A DNA stretch of 64,000 nt, taken from the NCBI GenBank assembly GCA_965207125.1, contig OZ242263.1, positions 1,426,001 to 1,490,000 on the forward strand, given 5' to 3'. A model generated the notes under the pieces. That model worked only from the letters and a program-made list of their open reading frames with translations, made no database searches and was not told where the DNA came from. This stretch comes from G965207125 sp965207125. GTDB lineage: Bacteria > Pseudomonadota > Alphaproteobacteria > Puniceispirillales > UBA1172. Position numbers and translations under genes: made by a program. Positions 32,166 to 39,881 of the stretch are shown one piece after another (the stretch's first letter is position 1; each line of letters opens with the position of its first letter).

Positions 32166-33074
32166 CTAATGTCCCTTCATGATCTCTGGCGATAGTGGCA
32201 GGCCGCGCCGCCGTGACGCAGCGAGCAACGTATTACGCAAAAGACACGCAATCGTCATTGGTCCCACCCCGCCAGGCACTGGTGTGATCGCTGATACTTT
32301 GGGGAGTACCCCGGCGAAATTAACATCTCCGGTAAGCCGGCTTTTGCCCTCACCTCTTTCAGGCGCATCGATGCGGTTAATTCCCACATCAATCACTGTG
32401 GCCCCTTCACTGACCCAATCGCTATCGATCATTTCAGCGCGCCCCACCGCAGCAATGATGATATCAGCGCGGCGGCAGATCGCCTGCAGATCACGACTTC
32501 GTGAATGCCCGATTGTCACCGTGCAGTTTTCTGCCAGTAACAGCTGTGCCATTGGCTTGCCGACAATGTTAGACCTGCCAACAATCACGGCATTCATCCC
32601 GTCCAGTGCTCCAAGCCGGTCTTTTAACATCATTAAACAGCCATAAGGCGTGCATGGCACAAGTGATGGCAATCCCACGCTAAGACGCCCCACATTGACC
32701 ATGTGAAACCCATCAACGTCTTTATCTGGAGAGATCGCGTTGATCACTGCGTTCGAATCGATCTGTTTGGGCAAAGGCAGTTGAACTAGAATGCCGTCAA
32801 TCGTGTCATCAGTGTTAAGCTGTGTGATCAGCTCCAGCAGTTCTGCCTGGCTGGTTGCAACATCAAGGCGGTGTTCTATTGAGACCATCCCTGCATTTTC
32901 GGTGGTTTTGATTTTATTGCGGACATAGACTTGACTGGCTGGATTTTCGCCAACCAACACTACCGCGAGTCCGGGCTGTCGGTGGCCAGCCTTAACCGCT
33001 ATTGCGACTTGATCACCTATCTTTGCGGTGAGTGCGGCGGCGAACGCTTTGCCATCGATAATTTTAGAATCCAT
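32166..33074 (-). CDS. folD: Methylenetetrahydrofolate dehydrogenase/cyclohydrolase
   Basis: The 302-residue enzyme has V-G-E-N-P-A-S-Q-V-Y-V-R-N-K with the catalytic Lys, Q-L-P-L-P-K-Q, and the NADP-binding G-R-S-N-I-V-G-K-P-M. P-G-G-V-G-P-M-T occurs near the end. It converts 5,10-methylene-THF to 10-formyl-THF. Methylene-THF is produced by sarcosine oxidase at 12-16 kb, so the two are linked in one-carbon flow, though not in one operon. It is 12 nt after yggT. Confidence 0.96.
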   Translation of the reverse strand: MDSKIIDGKAFAAALTAKIGDQVAIAVKAGHRQPGLAVVLVGENPASQVYVRNKIKTTENAGMVSIEHRLDVATSQAELLELITQLNTDDTIDGILVQLPLPKQIDSNAVINAISPDKDVDGFHMVNVGRLSVGLPSLVPCTPYGCLMMLKDRLGALDGMNAVIVGRSNIVGKPMAQLLLAENCTVTIGHSRSRDLQAICRRADIIIAAVGRAEMIDSDWVSEGATVIDVGINRIDAPERGEGKSRLTGDVNFAGVLPKVSAITPVPGGVGPMTIACLLRNTLLAASRRRGLPLSPEIMKGH

Positions 33075-33086
33075 CCTAGAACACCT

Positions 33087-33395
33087 TTATATGAGAGTGA
33101 GCACGATATCTTTTAGCAATCCAGCGATCAGATACGCCAGCAAAATTGCCACGATTGGCGATAAATCGATTTGCCCTGTGCTCGGTATCAGCCGATATAG
33201 TAAGCGTCGCAGCGGCCGTAAAACTGGCTCATGCAAAGCGGTGAGGGCGGCGATCACTGTTCGTGCTATCGGATGCCACGGATTGATAATTCCGAATCCG
33301 ACCAGCCAGCTGCTGATTACGTAAGCCAGCAAAGTCCAGATATACAGCGTGGTGATGGTGTCGATCAGCCGAAGTATGGCAAAAGCAGTGTGCAT
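33087..33395 (-). CDS. YggT-family membrane protein
   Basis: The 102-residue protein has two hydrophobic segments (about residues 14-38 and 77-100). Between them lies W-H-P-I-A-R-T-V...H-E-P-V-L-R-P-L-R-R, typical of YggT proteins, whose exact role is unsettled; they appear linked to osmotic or cell-division functions. I chose ATG 33395 because the upstream 38 codons are not conserved. It leads the operon with folD. Confidence 0.85.
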   Translation of the reverse strand: MHTAFAILRLIDTITTLYIWTLLAYVISSWLVGFGIINPWHPIARTVIAALTALHEPVLRPLRRLLYRLIPSTGQIDLSPIVAILLAYLIAGLLKDIVLTLI

Positions 33396-33429
33396 GATGA
33401 TTAACGACACGAAAGGAGGAGATGAAAAG

Positions 33430-33458
33430 GAGCATGCCATGTTTTCATGGCAAGTCAA
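33430..33458 (-). promoter_or_regulatory. Candidate yggT promoter with hairpin in the spacer
   Basis: Minus-strand TTGACT (33458-33453) is 16-17 bp before CATGCT/ATGCTC (33436-33430). The spacer contains the inverted repeat GCCATG-TTTT-CATGGC (33436-33451), which could serve as an operator. The -10 is a weak match. Confidence 0.4.
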
Positions 33459-33507
33459 ATGATAATAGCGACCGACGGTGGTTGCTGGCTTTCCATCGCG
33501 CCAAAAC

Positions 33508-33540
33508 AAAAGGCACCGAGGAAAACCGTCGGTGCCTTTT
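33508..33540 (-). terminator. Intrinsic terminator of the DUF1127 gene
   Basis: A perfect 12-bp stem (AAAAGGCACCGA with TCGGTGCCTTTT) surrounds a 9-nt loop. On the minus strand it is followed by TTTTGTTTT, ideal for transcription leaving the DUF1127 gene, which ends at 33567. On the plus strand the arm also ends in TTTT, so weak bidirectional action is possible. Confidence 0.85.
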
Positions 33541-33566
33541 AGAGGAAACTACCTGAAATAGTCATA

Positions 33567-33758
33567 TTAGATGAATGTTCCCGGAGATTTGTGATCAACA
33601 ATTTGTTGTGCACGTTGTTTGATTTCCCAGCGACTGAGACCGATGTCCTCAAGGGTCCGATTGTCGAGGCTATCAAGGGAGGCGACAATTTTATTAACAC
33701 GATGCCAACGTGCTAATGCTGAGAGGCCGCTAGATTTTAGAAAACGATTGATTACCAT
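33567..33758 (-). CDS. DUF1127 small Arg-rich protein
   Basis: This 63-residue protein has the DUF1127 pattern: L-A-R-W-H-R-V-N-K then L-D-S-L-D-N-R-T-L-E-D-I-G-L-S-R-W-E-I. A strong GGAAGGA lies about 8 nt before the ATG. DUF1127 proteins are small, basic proteins; in Rhodobacter one is an RNA-binding regulator whose mRNA gives rise to sRNAs, known from literature on CcaF1. The gene has its own promoter, a structured leader (33786-33842) and a strong terminator, so it is a monocistronic unit, possibly stress-regulated. Confidence 0.85.
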   Translation of the reverse strand: MVINRFLKSSGLSALARWHRVNKIVASLDSLDNRTLEDIGLSRWEIKQRAQQIVDHKSPGTFI

Positions 33759-33785
33759 AATGATATCCTTCCTACTTAAAAAGGG

Positions 33786-33842
33786 TTAAGAGCCGTCTGC
33801 TCTCACCACTTAGATATGCCTCTTAAGACGGTTTGTTAAGAG
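33786..33842 (-). promoter_or_regulatory. DUF1127 promoter, inverted repeat and leader hairpin
   Basis: Minus-strand TTAACA (33839-33834) and TATCTA (33816-33811) are 17 bp apart. The -35 box overlaps an inverted repeat, CTCTTAA-GACGGTTTG-TTAAGAG (33820-33842). A third TTAAGAG occurs at 33786-33792 in the transcribed leader, where AGAGC-CGTCT-GCTCT (33789-33803) can form a small hairpin. This arrangement suggests a regulator binding TTAAGAG elements, by inference. Confidence 0.5.
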
Positions 33843-34131
33843 CTAAAAACAGTAAAAATTCTCAAAAAAATGCGTTTTTTGACAAAAAGTTATTTTATGC
33901 TGTTTTTGTTGATAAAAAGATAATAAACAATCGCGCCGCAAGGTGTTTTGGTGATAAAATTATGCGGTAGTGATTTACCTGCGTCATTCTGCCGCAGTTT
34001 TGCCCAGTGGTTTTTTTGCCTTAGGGCTCGAATCTTGTGCCATTTGTCTGTTTTCAGACATAGAATCATTTATAATCGACACAGAATCTTGCAGAAAAAA
34101 ATGAGAAGGCGGTAATAAAATATAGGAAATA
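33843..34131. other. AT-rich intergenic region before tRNA-Arg
   Basis: This stretch of about 290 bp is AT-rich, with homopolymer runs and no convincing gene. A 25-codon frame on the minus strand (34061 to 33984) starts in the inverted repeat TGTCTG-TTTT-CAGACA (34045-34060). It has no visible ribosome site and I do not annotate it as a gene. The hairpin may end the tRNA-Arg transcript weakly. Confidence 0.5.
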
Positions 34132-34208
34132 TGGCGCGCCCGGGAAGATTCGAACTCCCGACCTTTTGATTCGTAGTCAAATGCTCTATCCAGCTGAGCT
34201 ACGGGCGC
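34132..34208 (-). tRNA. tRNA-Arg (anticodon ACG)
   Basis: A full cloverleaf of 77 nt is readable on the minus strand: acceptor GCGCCCG pairing with CGGGCGC, anticodon loop CTACGAA between TTTGA and TCAAA, and T-loop TTCGAAT. The anticodon is ACG, decoding CGU/C/A after A34 is edited to inosine. The CCA end is encoded. The D-arm is standard. Confidence 0.95.
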
Positions 34209-34266
34209 CGCTGGTAATTTAATTAGTGTTTTTCCTGTCAAAACGCAAGCTCCATGCCGCTATAGC

Positions 34267-34295
34267 GTGACAGTGAGCCTGTGATGCGGTATTAT
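34267..34295 (+). promoter_or_regulatory. gpt promoter
   Basis: GTGACA (34267-34272) and TATTAT (34290-34295) are separated by exactly 17 bp. Transcription should start near 34302, giving a leader of about 40 nt before the gpt ATG at 34343. Confidence 0.6.
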
Positions 34296-34342
34296 GGCTG
34301 CTATTACTTTCGTCACCAGCGATAACAAGAGGATATTTGCTC

Positions 34343-34831
34343 ATGCTCGCCGTACCACCAGAAAAATCTTTTCCCGTCACTTGGGAAGAACTTCACCGTA
34401 CTGCCAAAGCTCTGGCTTGGCGACTGATAGATATTAAAACCTTTAAGGGCGTCATCGCCGTAACTCGTGGCGGCCTAGTTCCCGCTGCTGTGGTCGCAAG
34501 AGAACTCGATATAAGGATGATCGAAACCATTTGCGTAGCGTCTTATGACGTAAAAGAGCGAGGGGATGTCACTGTCCTTAAAACTGCGCCTGAGGCAGGT
34601 GATGGTGAGGATTGGCTAATGGTCGATGATCTGGTCGATACGGGCGAGACCGCCAAAGCTTTACGCACCGTCCTACCTAAAGCACATTTCGCCACTACTT
34701 TCGCTAAACCTGCGGGGCGCCCACTGGTCGACACATTCGTTACCGAGGTTAGTCAGGACACGTGGATTTATTTTCCGTGGGATATGGAGCCGCAACCGAT
34801 TACGCCTTTGGCTGGGCGGCGTTCAAGCTAG
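34343..34831 (+). CDS. gpt: Xanthine-guanine phosphoribosyltransferase
   Basis: The 162-residue protein closely resembles E. coli Gpt. It has A-V-T-R-G-G-L-V-P-A, V-D-D-L-V-D-T-G-E-T-A as the PRPP-binding motif, P-K-A-H-F-A-T, and F-A-K-P-A-G-R-P-L-V-D. It salvages guanine and xanthine to nucleotides. I use ATG 34343, with AAGAGGA about 9 nt upstream, over an in-frame TTG 6 nt earlier. It has its own promoter and is between tRNA-Arg and rpmH. Confidence 0.94.
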   Translation: MLAVPPEKSFPVTWEELHRTAKALAWRLIDIKTFKGVIAVTRGGLVPAAVVARELDIRMIETICVASYDVKERGDVTVLKTAPEAGDGEDWLMVDDLVDTGETAKALRTVLPKAHFATTFAKPAGRPLVDTFVTEVSQDTWIYFPWDMEPQPITPLAGRRSS

Positions 34832-34867
34832 ATCTGCGCGGGTTACTTGTGCCAGTACTTGTCTTTA

Positions 34868-34896
34868 TTGACTTTGATCGCAAGATTGTTTAGACA
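34868..34896 (+). promoter_or_regulatory. Candidate rpmH promoter
   Basis: TTGACT (34868-34873) is followed after 17 bp by TAGACA (34891-34896), a good -35 and weak -10. It lies 44-72 bp before rpmH. A strong AAAGGGGGGT ribosome site precedes that gene. Confidence 0.4.
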
Positions 34897-34939
34897 CGGG
34901 ACTTGCTAAACCAAATAACACCCAAAGGGGGGTGCCGAA

Positions 34940-35074
34940 ATGAAACGGACTTTCCAGCCAAGCACCCTCGTGCGCAAGCGTCGCCACGGCTTCCGGGCAC
35001 GGATGGCGACAGTCGGTGGTCGCCGTGTTCTCGCGGCGCGTCGTGCGAAAAACCGCAAACGTCTTTCCGCTTAA
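34940..35074 (+). CDS. rpmH: 50S ribosomal protein L34
   Basis: This 44-residue gene encodes a highly basic protein. It starts M-K-R-T-F-Q-P-S and has R-K-R-R-H-G-F-R-A-R-M and G-G-R-R-V-L-A-A-R-R-A-K, the invariant L34 sequence. A purine-rich AAAGGGGGGT precedes the ATG. It heads the conserved rpmH-rnpA-yidD-yidC order that often lies near the replication origin. rnpA begins 8 nt after its stop. Confidence 0.98.
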   Translation: MKRTFQPSTLVRKRRHGFRARMATVGGRRVLAARRAKNRKRLSA

Positions 35075-35082
35075 AGAACCCG

Positions 35083-35421
35083 ATGTCGGGGGTAAAAACG
35101 ATTCTTAAACGCCGAGATTTTCTCGCCGCCGCCGCTTCGGGCAACAAATGCGTTATGCCCGGTGTCGTGGTGCAGACCAGAGACCGCGGTGATGATGACT
35201 TGCCTCGATTTGGCGTTACCGCCTCAAAGAAAGTCGGTGCGGCCGTACAACGCAATCGCGCTAAACGCCGCCTTAGAGCATTAGCGACCCCTTTGCTTTC
35301 GGCGCATGGGCAACAAGGACATGATTACGTGCTGATCGCACGTTATAACACGGTGGGACTAGCGTGGGAAAAACTTGATGCTGAATTCACGCGATTCATT
35401 ACCGGCCAGATGAGCAGATAA
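35083..35421 (+). CDS. rnpA: Ribonuclease P protein component
   Basis: The 112-residue basic protein has the RnpA signature R-N-R-A-K-R-R-L-R-A near residue 60, with F-G-V-T-A-S-K-K-V-G before it. It binds the RNase P RNA and aids 5' maturation of tRNAs. I chose ATG 35083, since an open extension overlapping rpmH does not belong. It is co-transcribed with rpmH and yidD. Confidence 0.95.
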   Translation: MSGVKTILKRRDFLAAAASGNKCVMPGVVVQTRDRGDDDLPRFGVTASKKVGAAVQRNRAKRRLRALATPLLSAHGQQGHDYVLIARYNTVGLAWEKLDAEFTRFITGQMSR

Positions 35422-35422
35422 G

Positions 35423-35725
35423 ATGATCTTAACACCTGAAAAATCCTCGAAAAAAACACCTGCCCTCGCCCCGGTTAGAGTTATAGCGATGATTACTGCA
35501 AAACTGGCGTTAACGCTAATCGCAGGCTATCGGTTTTTGATCTCACCATTGTTTCCTAATCACTGCCGCTATGTTCCGAGCTGCTCGCATTATGCACGCG
35601 AGACCATCACCGTGCATGGCGTGGTGCGTGGTGGTTGGCTTACACTTCGGCGCATCATGCGATGCCATCCATGGGGCGGGTCGGGGTATGACCCGGTACC
35701 GCTACCGGATGATGAAAAGACATGA
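35423..35725 (+). CDS. yidD: Membrane protein insertion efficiency factor YidD
   Basis: The 100-residue protein contains the YidD core: Y-R-F-L-I-S-P-L-F-P-N-H-C-R-Y-V-P-S-C-S-H-Y-A and the ending R-C-H-P-W-G-G-S-G-Y-D-P-V-P. The conserved cysteines are all present. YidD helps insert inner-membrane proteins together with YidC. It starts one nucleotide after the rnpA stop. yidC follows. Confidence 0.93.
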   Translation: MILTPEKSSKKTPALAPVRVIAMITAKLALTLIAGYRFLISPLFPNHCRYVPSCSHYARETITVHGVVRGGWLTLRRIMRCHPWGGSGYDPVPLPDDEKT

Positions 35726-35737
35726 TTGGGGAGCATG

Positions 35738-37576
35738 ATGAATACTGATCCAAAGAATCTAATTTTGGCGATCAGCCTTTCGATGCTGATTCTAGTCGGA
35801 TATGATTTCTTTCTTGCTCCAAAAAATCCAACACCGCCGGCTGGGTCTCAATCTGTATCCCAATTTGGTGATTCGATATCTTCGGCCGTGCCAAGCGCCA
35901 TCCCGCAGGTGTCCTCGGCGATAGAAGAAGATCTGGTTCAGATCATCAACGCCCCGCGCGTCTTGATTGAAAGTAATACGATAGAAGGCTCGCTGTCGCT
36001 GGCCGGGGGGAGAATCGATGATATTAGGCTCAAAGAATTCAAGGCAAGTAGCGATGAGTTCTCACCGCAAGTTAGCGTGATGCGGCGCGTTGGCTCGCCT
36101 GACGCCTATTTCGCTGAGATGTTCTTCACCGCCTTTAGCGGGGAGTTAAAGCGTTCGATATCAAGGACCCATATTTGGAATCTGACCGGCAGGAAACTGA
36201 CGCCTAACACACCGGTCACCTTAACCACTTCAGAGGATGGGATTGATTACGCCATGACCTATAGCATCGATGATGGCTATATGATCACGGTCACCGGAAT
36301 CGCGCGTAATACCGGCACCAGCGCGGCAATGATCGGTACGACCGCTAGAATCCAGCGCCAACGTCCGGGATATTCGGAATGGATTTCCTATGCAGGGCCG
36401 ATGGGATATTTCAATGAAGAATCAGGGAGTGTCTTCTTTGATTATGATGATATCGAAAAGCGTCTCGATTGCCGTGAGGATGAGCGTATCTGCTCACAAA
36501 TCAATAGCAAGTCATGGATTGGGGCTTCGGATAAAGACTGGTTGACAGCGATTATTCCCGCCGAAGGTCTTGATAACGGCTTTATTTTCCGCCCTGCTAA
36601 CCTCACCGATATCGAGTCTATCCGTCATTTGATCACGCCGCAAAATCTTGCTGAGATTAATGCTATCCGCACCGGTAATCGTGCCGAAGGTGTTGGCACG
36701 CCATTAGATATTTCAGCCAACAGACAACCCTCGCTGATCCCGCCGAATGGTGAGATGCGCTGGCAATATCAGATATTTGCAGGGCCGAAAAAATATACTA
36801 TTCTTGATCACTATCAGAACATGATGGATATTCCCAGATTCACCGCCGCTATCGATTGGGGATGGATGGAGTTTTTAGCAAGGCCAATGTTGGTAGTACT
36901 CATTTGGGTTAATCAGTATATCAGCAATTTCGGCATCGCTATTTTGGTCATGACGGTTGGGATTAAATTGGTGTTCTTTCCTCTGGCTCATAAATCCTAT
37001 CACTCGATGGCAAAAATGCGTGCCCTTACCCCTAAAATTAAAGAAATGCGTGAGCGTTTCAGCGATGATCGTCAGCGCCAGCAACAGGCGACGATGGAAC
37101 TTTACCGTCAAGAAAAAATCAACCCTGCCGCTGGATGTTTGCCGATTCTATTACAAATTCCGGTATTTTTTGCTCTCTATAAAGTACTTTATGTCACCAT
37201 CGAGATGCGCCATGCACCATTTTTCGGCTGGATTACCGATTTATCCTCTCCTGACCCTACGTCGCTTTTTAACCTGTTTGGGATTCTGCCCTATAGCACC
37301 GCGTTTCTACCTGATTTTATCAATATAGGGCTGTGGCCATTGCTGATGGGGATTACGATGTTTGTTCAGATGTCGCTCAACCCGCCGCCACCTGATCCGG
37401 TGCAGGCGCAGATTTTCCGCTTTATGCCTTTGATGTTCACTTTTCTGCTGGCAACTTTTCCGGCGGGACTCGTGATTTACTGGACGTGGAACAACCTGCT
37501 TAGCATTATTCAGCAATGGTATATCATGCGCTCATACCAAAAGCAGATTGACGCTCAAAAGGATGGCGCAAAGTGA
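35738..37576 (+). CDS. yidC: Membrane protein insertase YidC
   Basis: The 612-residue protein starts M-N-T-D-P-K-N-L-I-L-A with the first membrane helix, then a large periplasmic domain (about 40-345), and a C-terminal core of five helices. The core includes F-F-P-L-A-H-K-S-Y and A-A-G-C-L-P-I-L-L-Q-I-P-V-F-F-A-L-Y. It inserts and folds inner-membrane proteins with or without Sec. I choose the second of two adjacent ATGs because GGGGAG is then better spaced. The stop overlaps the engB start region. Confidence 0.96.
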   Translation: MNTDPKNLILAISLSMLILVGYDFFLAPKNPTPPAGSQSVSQFGDSISSAVPSAIPQVSSAIEEDLVQIINAPRVLIESNTIEGSLSLAGGRIDDIRLKEFKASSDEFSPQVSVMRRVGSPDAYFAEMFFTAFSGELKRSISRTHIWNLTGRKLTPNTPVTLTTSEDGIDYAMTYSIDDGYMITVTGIARNTGTSAAMIGTTARIQRQRPGYSEWISYAGPMGYFNEESGSVFFDYDDIEKRLDCREDERICSQINSKSWIGASDKDWLTAIIPAEGLDNGFIFRPANLTDIESIRHLITPQNLAEINAIRTGNRAEGVGTPLDISANRQPSLIPPNGEMRWQYQIFAGPKKYTILDHYQNMMDIPRFTAAIDWGWMEFLARPMLVVLIWVNQYISNFGIAILVMTVGIKLVFFPLAHKSYHSMAKMRALTPKIKEMRERFSDDRQRQQQATMELYRQEKINPAAGCLPILLQIPVFFALYKVLYVTIEMRHAPFFGWITDLSSPDPTSLFNLFGILPYSTAFLPDFINIGLWPLLMGITMFVQMSLNPPPPDPVQAQIFRFMPLMFTFLLATFPAGLVIYWTWNNLLSIIQQWYIMRSYQKQIDAQKDGAK

Positions 37577-38234
37577 CATTATGTCTTCCTCTGACGACCC
37601 AGATACGCCCGATGCGATAAACGAGGTGGCCGGATGCGCCTTATTCGCAAAGCCTTGCCGTTTTATCACCTCGGCGGTTTCTCCTGATGGTTTGCCACAT
37701 TCGGACATGTCTGAAGTTGCTTTTGCCGGACGATCTAATGTCGGTAAATCATCACTGATCAACGCTTTGACTAACAGAAAATCTCTGGCGCGCGCTTCAA
37801 AAACGCCGGGCAGAACCCGCATGATCAATTTTTTCGATCTTGGCGATAAAATCACACTTGTCGATCTACCTGGATATGGGTTTGCCCGCGCGCCTAAAAA
37901 AGATATCAAGGTGTGGAAAGGGCTGACGTCTGACTATCTTCAGGGACGCGTCAATCTGCGCCGCGTTATGGTGCTCATCGACAGCCGCCGCGGTCTTGGC
38001 TCTAATGATCTTAAAGTCATCGAATCGCTTGAGCGCGTGGCGGTTTCATGGACGGCGGTCTTGACTAAAATAGACACGCTGTCCGCCACCGGTCGCGCCG
38101 CCGTGATTACTGAAACCGAAGCGCGGGTATCGCGGCATGTTGCTGCTTGGCCCGGGGTTTTTGTGACTTCAGCTGAAAAAAATCTGGGGCTTGATGCGTT
38201 GCGCGGGCATATCGCCACCCTCGCATCCCTCTGA
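37563..38234 (+). CDS. engB: Ribosome biogenesis GTPase YsxC/EngB
   Basis: The product is 223 residues if started at ATG 37563, or 217 at ATG 37581. The G1 loop is F-A-G-R-S-N-V-G-K-S-S, G3 is D-L-P-G-Y-G, G4 is T-K-I-D and G5 is S-A-E-K. The K-T-P-G-R-T-R segment is a switch I hallmark of EngB. It is needed for late 50S assembly. It overlaps the end of yidC and precedes argB, a common alphaproteobacterial order. Confidence 0.94.
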   Translation: MAQSDIMSSSDDPDTPDAINEVAGCALFAKPCRFITSAVSPDGLPHSDMSEVAFAGRSNVGKSSLINALTNRKSLARASKTPGRTRMINFFDLGDKITLVDLPGYGFARAPKKDIKVWKGLTSDYLQGRVNLRRVMVLIDSRRGLGSNDLKVIESLERVAVSWTAVLTKIDTLSATGRAAVITETEARVSRHVAAWPGVFVTSAEKNLGLDALRGHIATLASL

Positions 38235-38298
38235 CGGGGCGCTTGCCTCAACCGGCAATTTCAGGCAAACAGATAACGATAGAGAAGGAGATAGAAGC

Positions 38299-39210
38299 AT
38301 GACAACGGCGACCCCGGCAGATTTGCGTCAATGGCTAGCTAAAGCAGGGATTCTGATCGAATCCTTACCGTTCATGCGCCATTATTCTGATCATGCAGTG
38401 GTCATTAAATTTGGCGGTCATGCCATGGGTGAGGCTGATTATGTTCGCAGTTTTGCTCAGGATATGGTGCTGTTATGGCAGGTTGGAATCAAGCCGGTGG
38501 TAGTACATGGCGGCGGCCCACAGATTGGTGCGATGCTGGATAAACTCAAAATCTCAAGTAATTTTGTCGACGGCCTGCGCGTTACCGACGCCGACACAAT
38601 CTCGGTGGTCGAGATGGTGTTGAGCGGGGCGATTAATAAATCACTGGTTTCAGCGATCATCGATGCCGGCGGGATGGCCGTTGGAATTTCAGGCAAAGAC
38701 GCTAAACTGATCACCGCACGAAAACTGGAAAAAGATCCATCCTCGACAAGCGCGGTTGAAACTCACACGGATCTGGGTTTTGTCGGCACGCCAGAGGTAA
38801 TAGATACCACGGTTATCGACGCGTTACTTGCTGCAGGAATCATTCCGGTGATCGCACCGGTTGCGCGCGGTGAAGACGGGGCGACTTATAACATTAACGC
38901 CGATACGGTGAGTGGGGCGATTTCGGCAAAAATGGCGGCGAGTAGATTATTGCTCTTAACGGACGTCGCAGGAGTGCTGGATGATCAGGGTAATCTGATC
39001 AGCGCGATGACCGCAAGCCAAGCCACTGCACTGATCGCAGATGGCACGATCAAAGGCGGCATGATTCCCAAGGTTAAAACCTGTCTTGATGCGATCAACG
39101 GCGGCGTTTCGGCGGCCGTGATTCTGGATGGTCGTGATCAACACGCCGTGTTGGTCGAACTTTTCACCGAACATGGCATCGGCACGATCATCACTAAGGA
39201 TATCTCATGA
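38299..39210 (+). CDS. argB: Acetylglutamate kinase
   Basis: The 303-residue kinase has V-I-K-F-G-G-H-A-M, V-V-H-G-G-G-P-Q-I and G-I-S-G-K-D-A-K-L, typical of ArgB, and a C-terminal K-G-G-M-I-P-K-V-K segment. It phosphorylates N-acetylglutamate in arginine synthesis and is a likely feedback-control point. AGAAGGAGATAGAAGC places a good ribosome site 9 nt before ATG 38299. Its stop overlaps the next ATG (ATGA). Confidence 0.96.
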   Translation: MTTATPADLRQWLAKAGILIESLPFMRHYSDHAVVIKFGGHAMGEADYVRSFAQDMVLLWQVGIKPVVVHGGGPQIGAMLDKLKISSNFVDGLRVTDADTISVVEMVLSGAINKSLVSAIIDAGGMAVGISGKDAKLITARKLEKDPSSTSAVETHTDLGFVGTPEVIDTTVIDALLAAGIIPVIAPVARGEDGATYNINADTVSGAISAKMAASRLLLLTDVAGVLDDQGNLISAMTASQATALIADGTIKGGMIPKVKTCLDAINGGVSAAVILDGRDQHAVLVELFTEHGIGTIITKDIS

Positions 39211-39881
39211 AAACGGGCGATATAACCACGTGGATTTTTGATCTCGATAACACGATTTATCCGCGTGAGACGGGGCTTTTTGATCAGATAGTGGTACGAA
39301 TCACCGCCTATCTCGCTGAGAAATTCTCGCTTCCCCTATCCGAAGCAAAGACCTTGCAACGTGGGTTGATCGCCCGCCACGGCACTACCATGAACGGTTT
39401 AGTCACCGAATATAAAGCAGACGCGCGGCATTTTCTTGACTACGTCCACGATATAGATATCGCGATTCTGCGCCCTGACCCTGAACTCGATCAGGGAATT
39501 GCCGCCTTGCCGGGGCGGAAAATTATTCTGACCGATGGTTCTGTTGCCCATGCCACGCGCATTCTCAACGCTTATGGCATAGAGCGGCATTTTGATTGCT
39601 GTTATGACACGGTCGCGCTCGCATATCGCCCGAAATCAGACCCTTCAGTCTATGATGATTTCATTAGCGCAACCAACATAGAGCCTGATAAAACCTCGAT
39701 GATCGATGACAGAGCAGTTAATCTCCAGCCCGCCGCAGCGCTAGGAGTCACCACTATTTGGATCAACGATGATGAGGTTATAAGACAAAGTGAGGCTGAA
39801 CTTGCCCACATCGATTATATTGCCCGTGATCTCAAGGATTTTCTATCCGCGTATCCGCAAGCCGAAGGGAGAAAGCCATGA
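39207..39881 (+). CDS. HAD pyrimidine 5'-nucleotidase-like protein
   Basis: The 224-residue HAD protein has F-D-L-D-N-T-I-Y-P (motif I), L-T-D-G-S (motif II), a Lys in Y-R-P-K-S-D (motif III) and M-I-D-D-R (motif IV). It resembles yeast Sdt1/Phm8-like pyrimidine nucleotidases. These dephosphorylate UMP or CMP. It is wedged between argB and dapD with 4-nt overlaps on both sides, so it belongs to the same operon; a role in DAP or arginine synthesis is not evident. Confidence 0.82.
   Translation: MKTGDITTWIFDLDNTIYPRETGLFDQIVVRITAYLAEKFSLPLSEAKTLQRGLIARHGTTMNGLVTEYKADARHFLDYVHDIDIAILRPDPELDQGIAALPGRKIILTDGSVAHATRILNAYGIERHFDCCYDTVALAYRPKSDPSVYDDFISATNIEPDKTSMIDDRAVNLQPAAALGVTTIWINDDEVIRQSEAELAHIDYIARDLKDFLSAYPQAEGRKP

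Noticed and set aside
33422..33547. 41-codon plus-strand frame with a GGAGG site
   Set aside because: It runs through the perfect stem of the DUF1127 terminator, and the codons have no recognisable protein features. The purine-rich start is probably coincidental.
33984..34241. 85-codon minus-strand frame spanning tRNA-Arg
   Set aside because: Most of it is a translation of the tRNA gene itself. The short remainder (25 codons) lacks a ribosome site.
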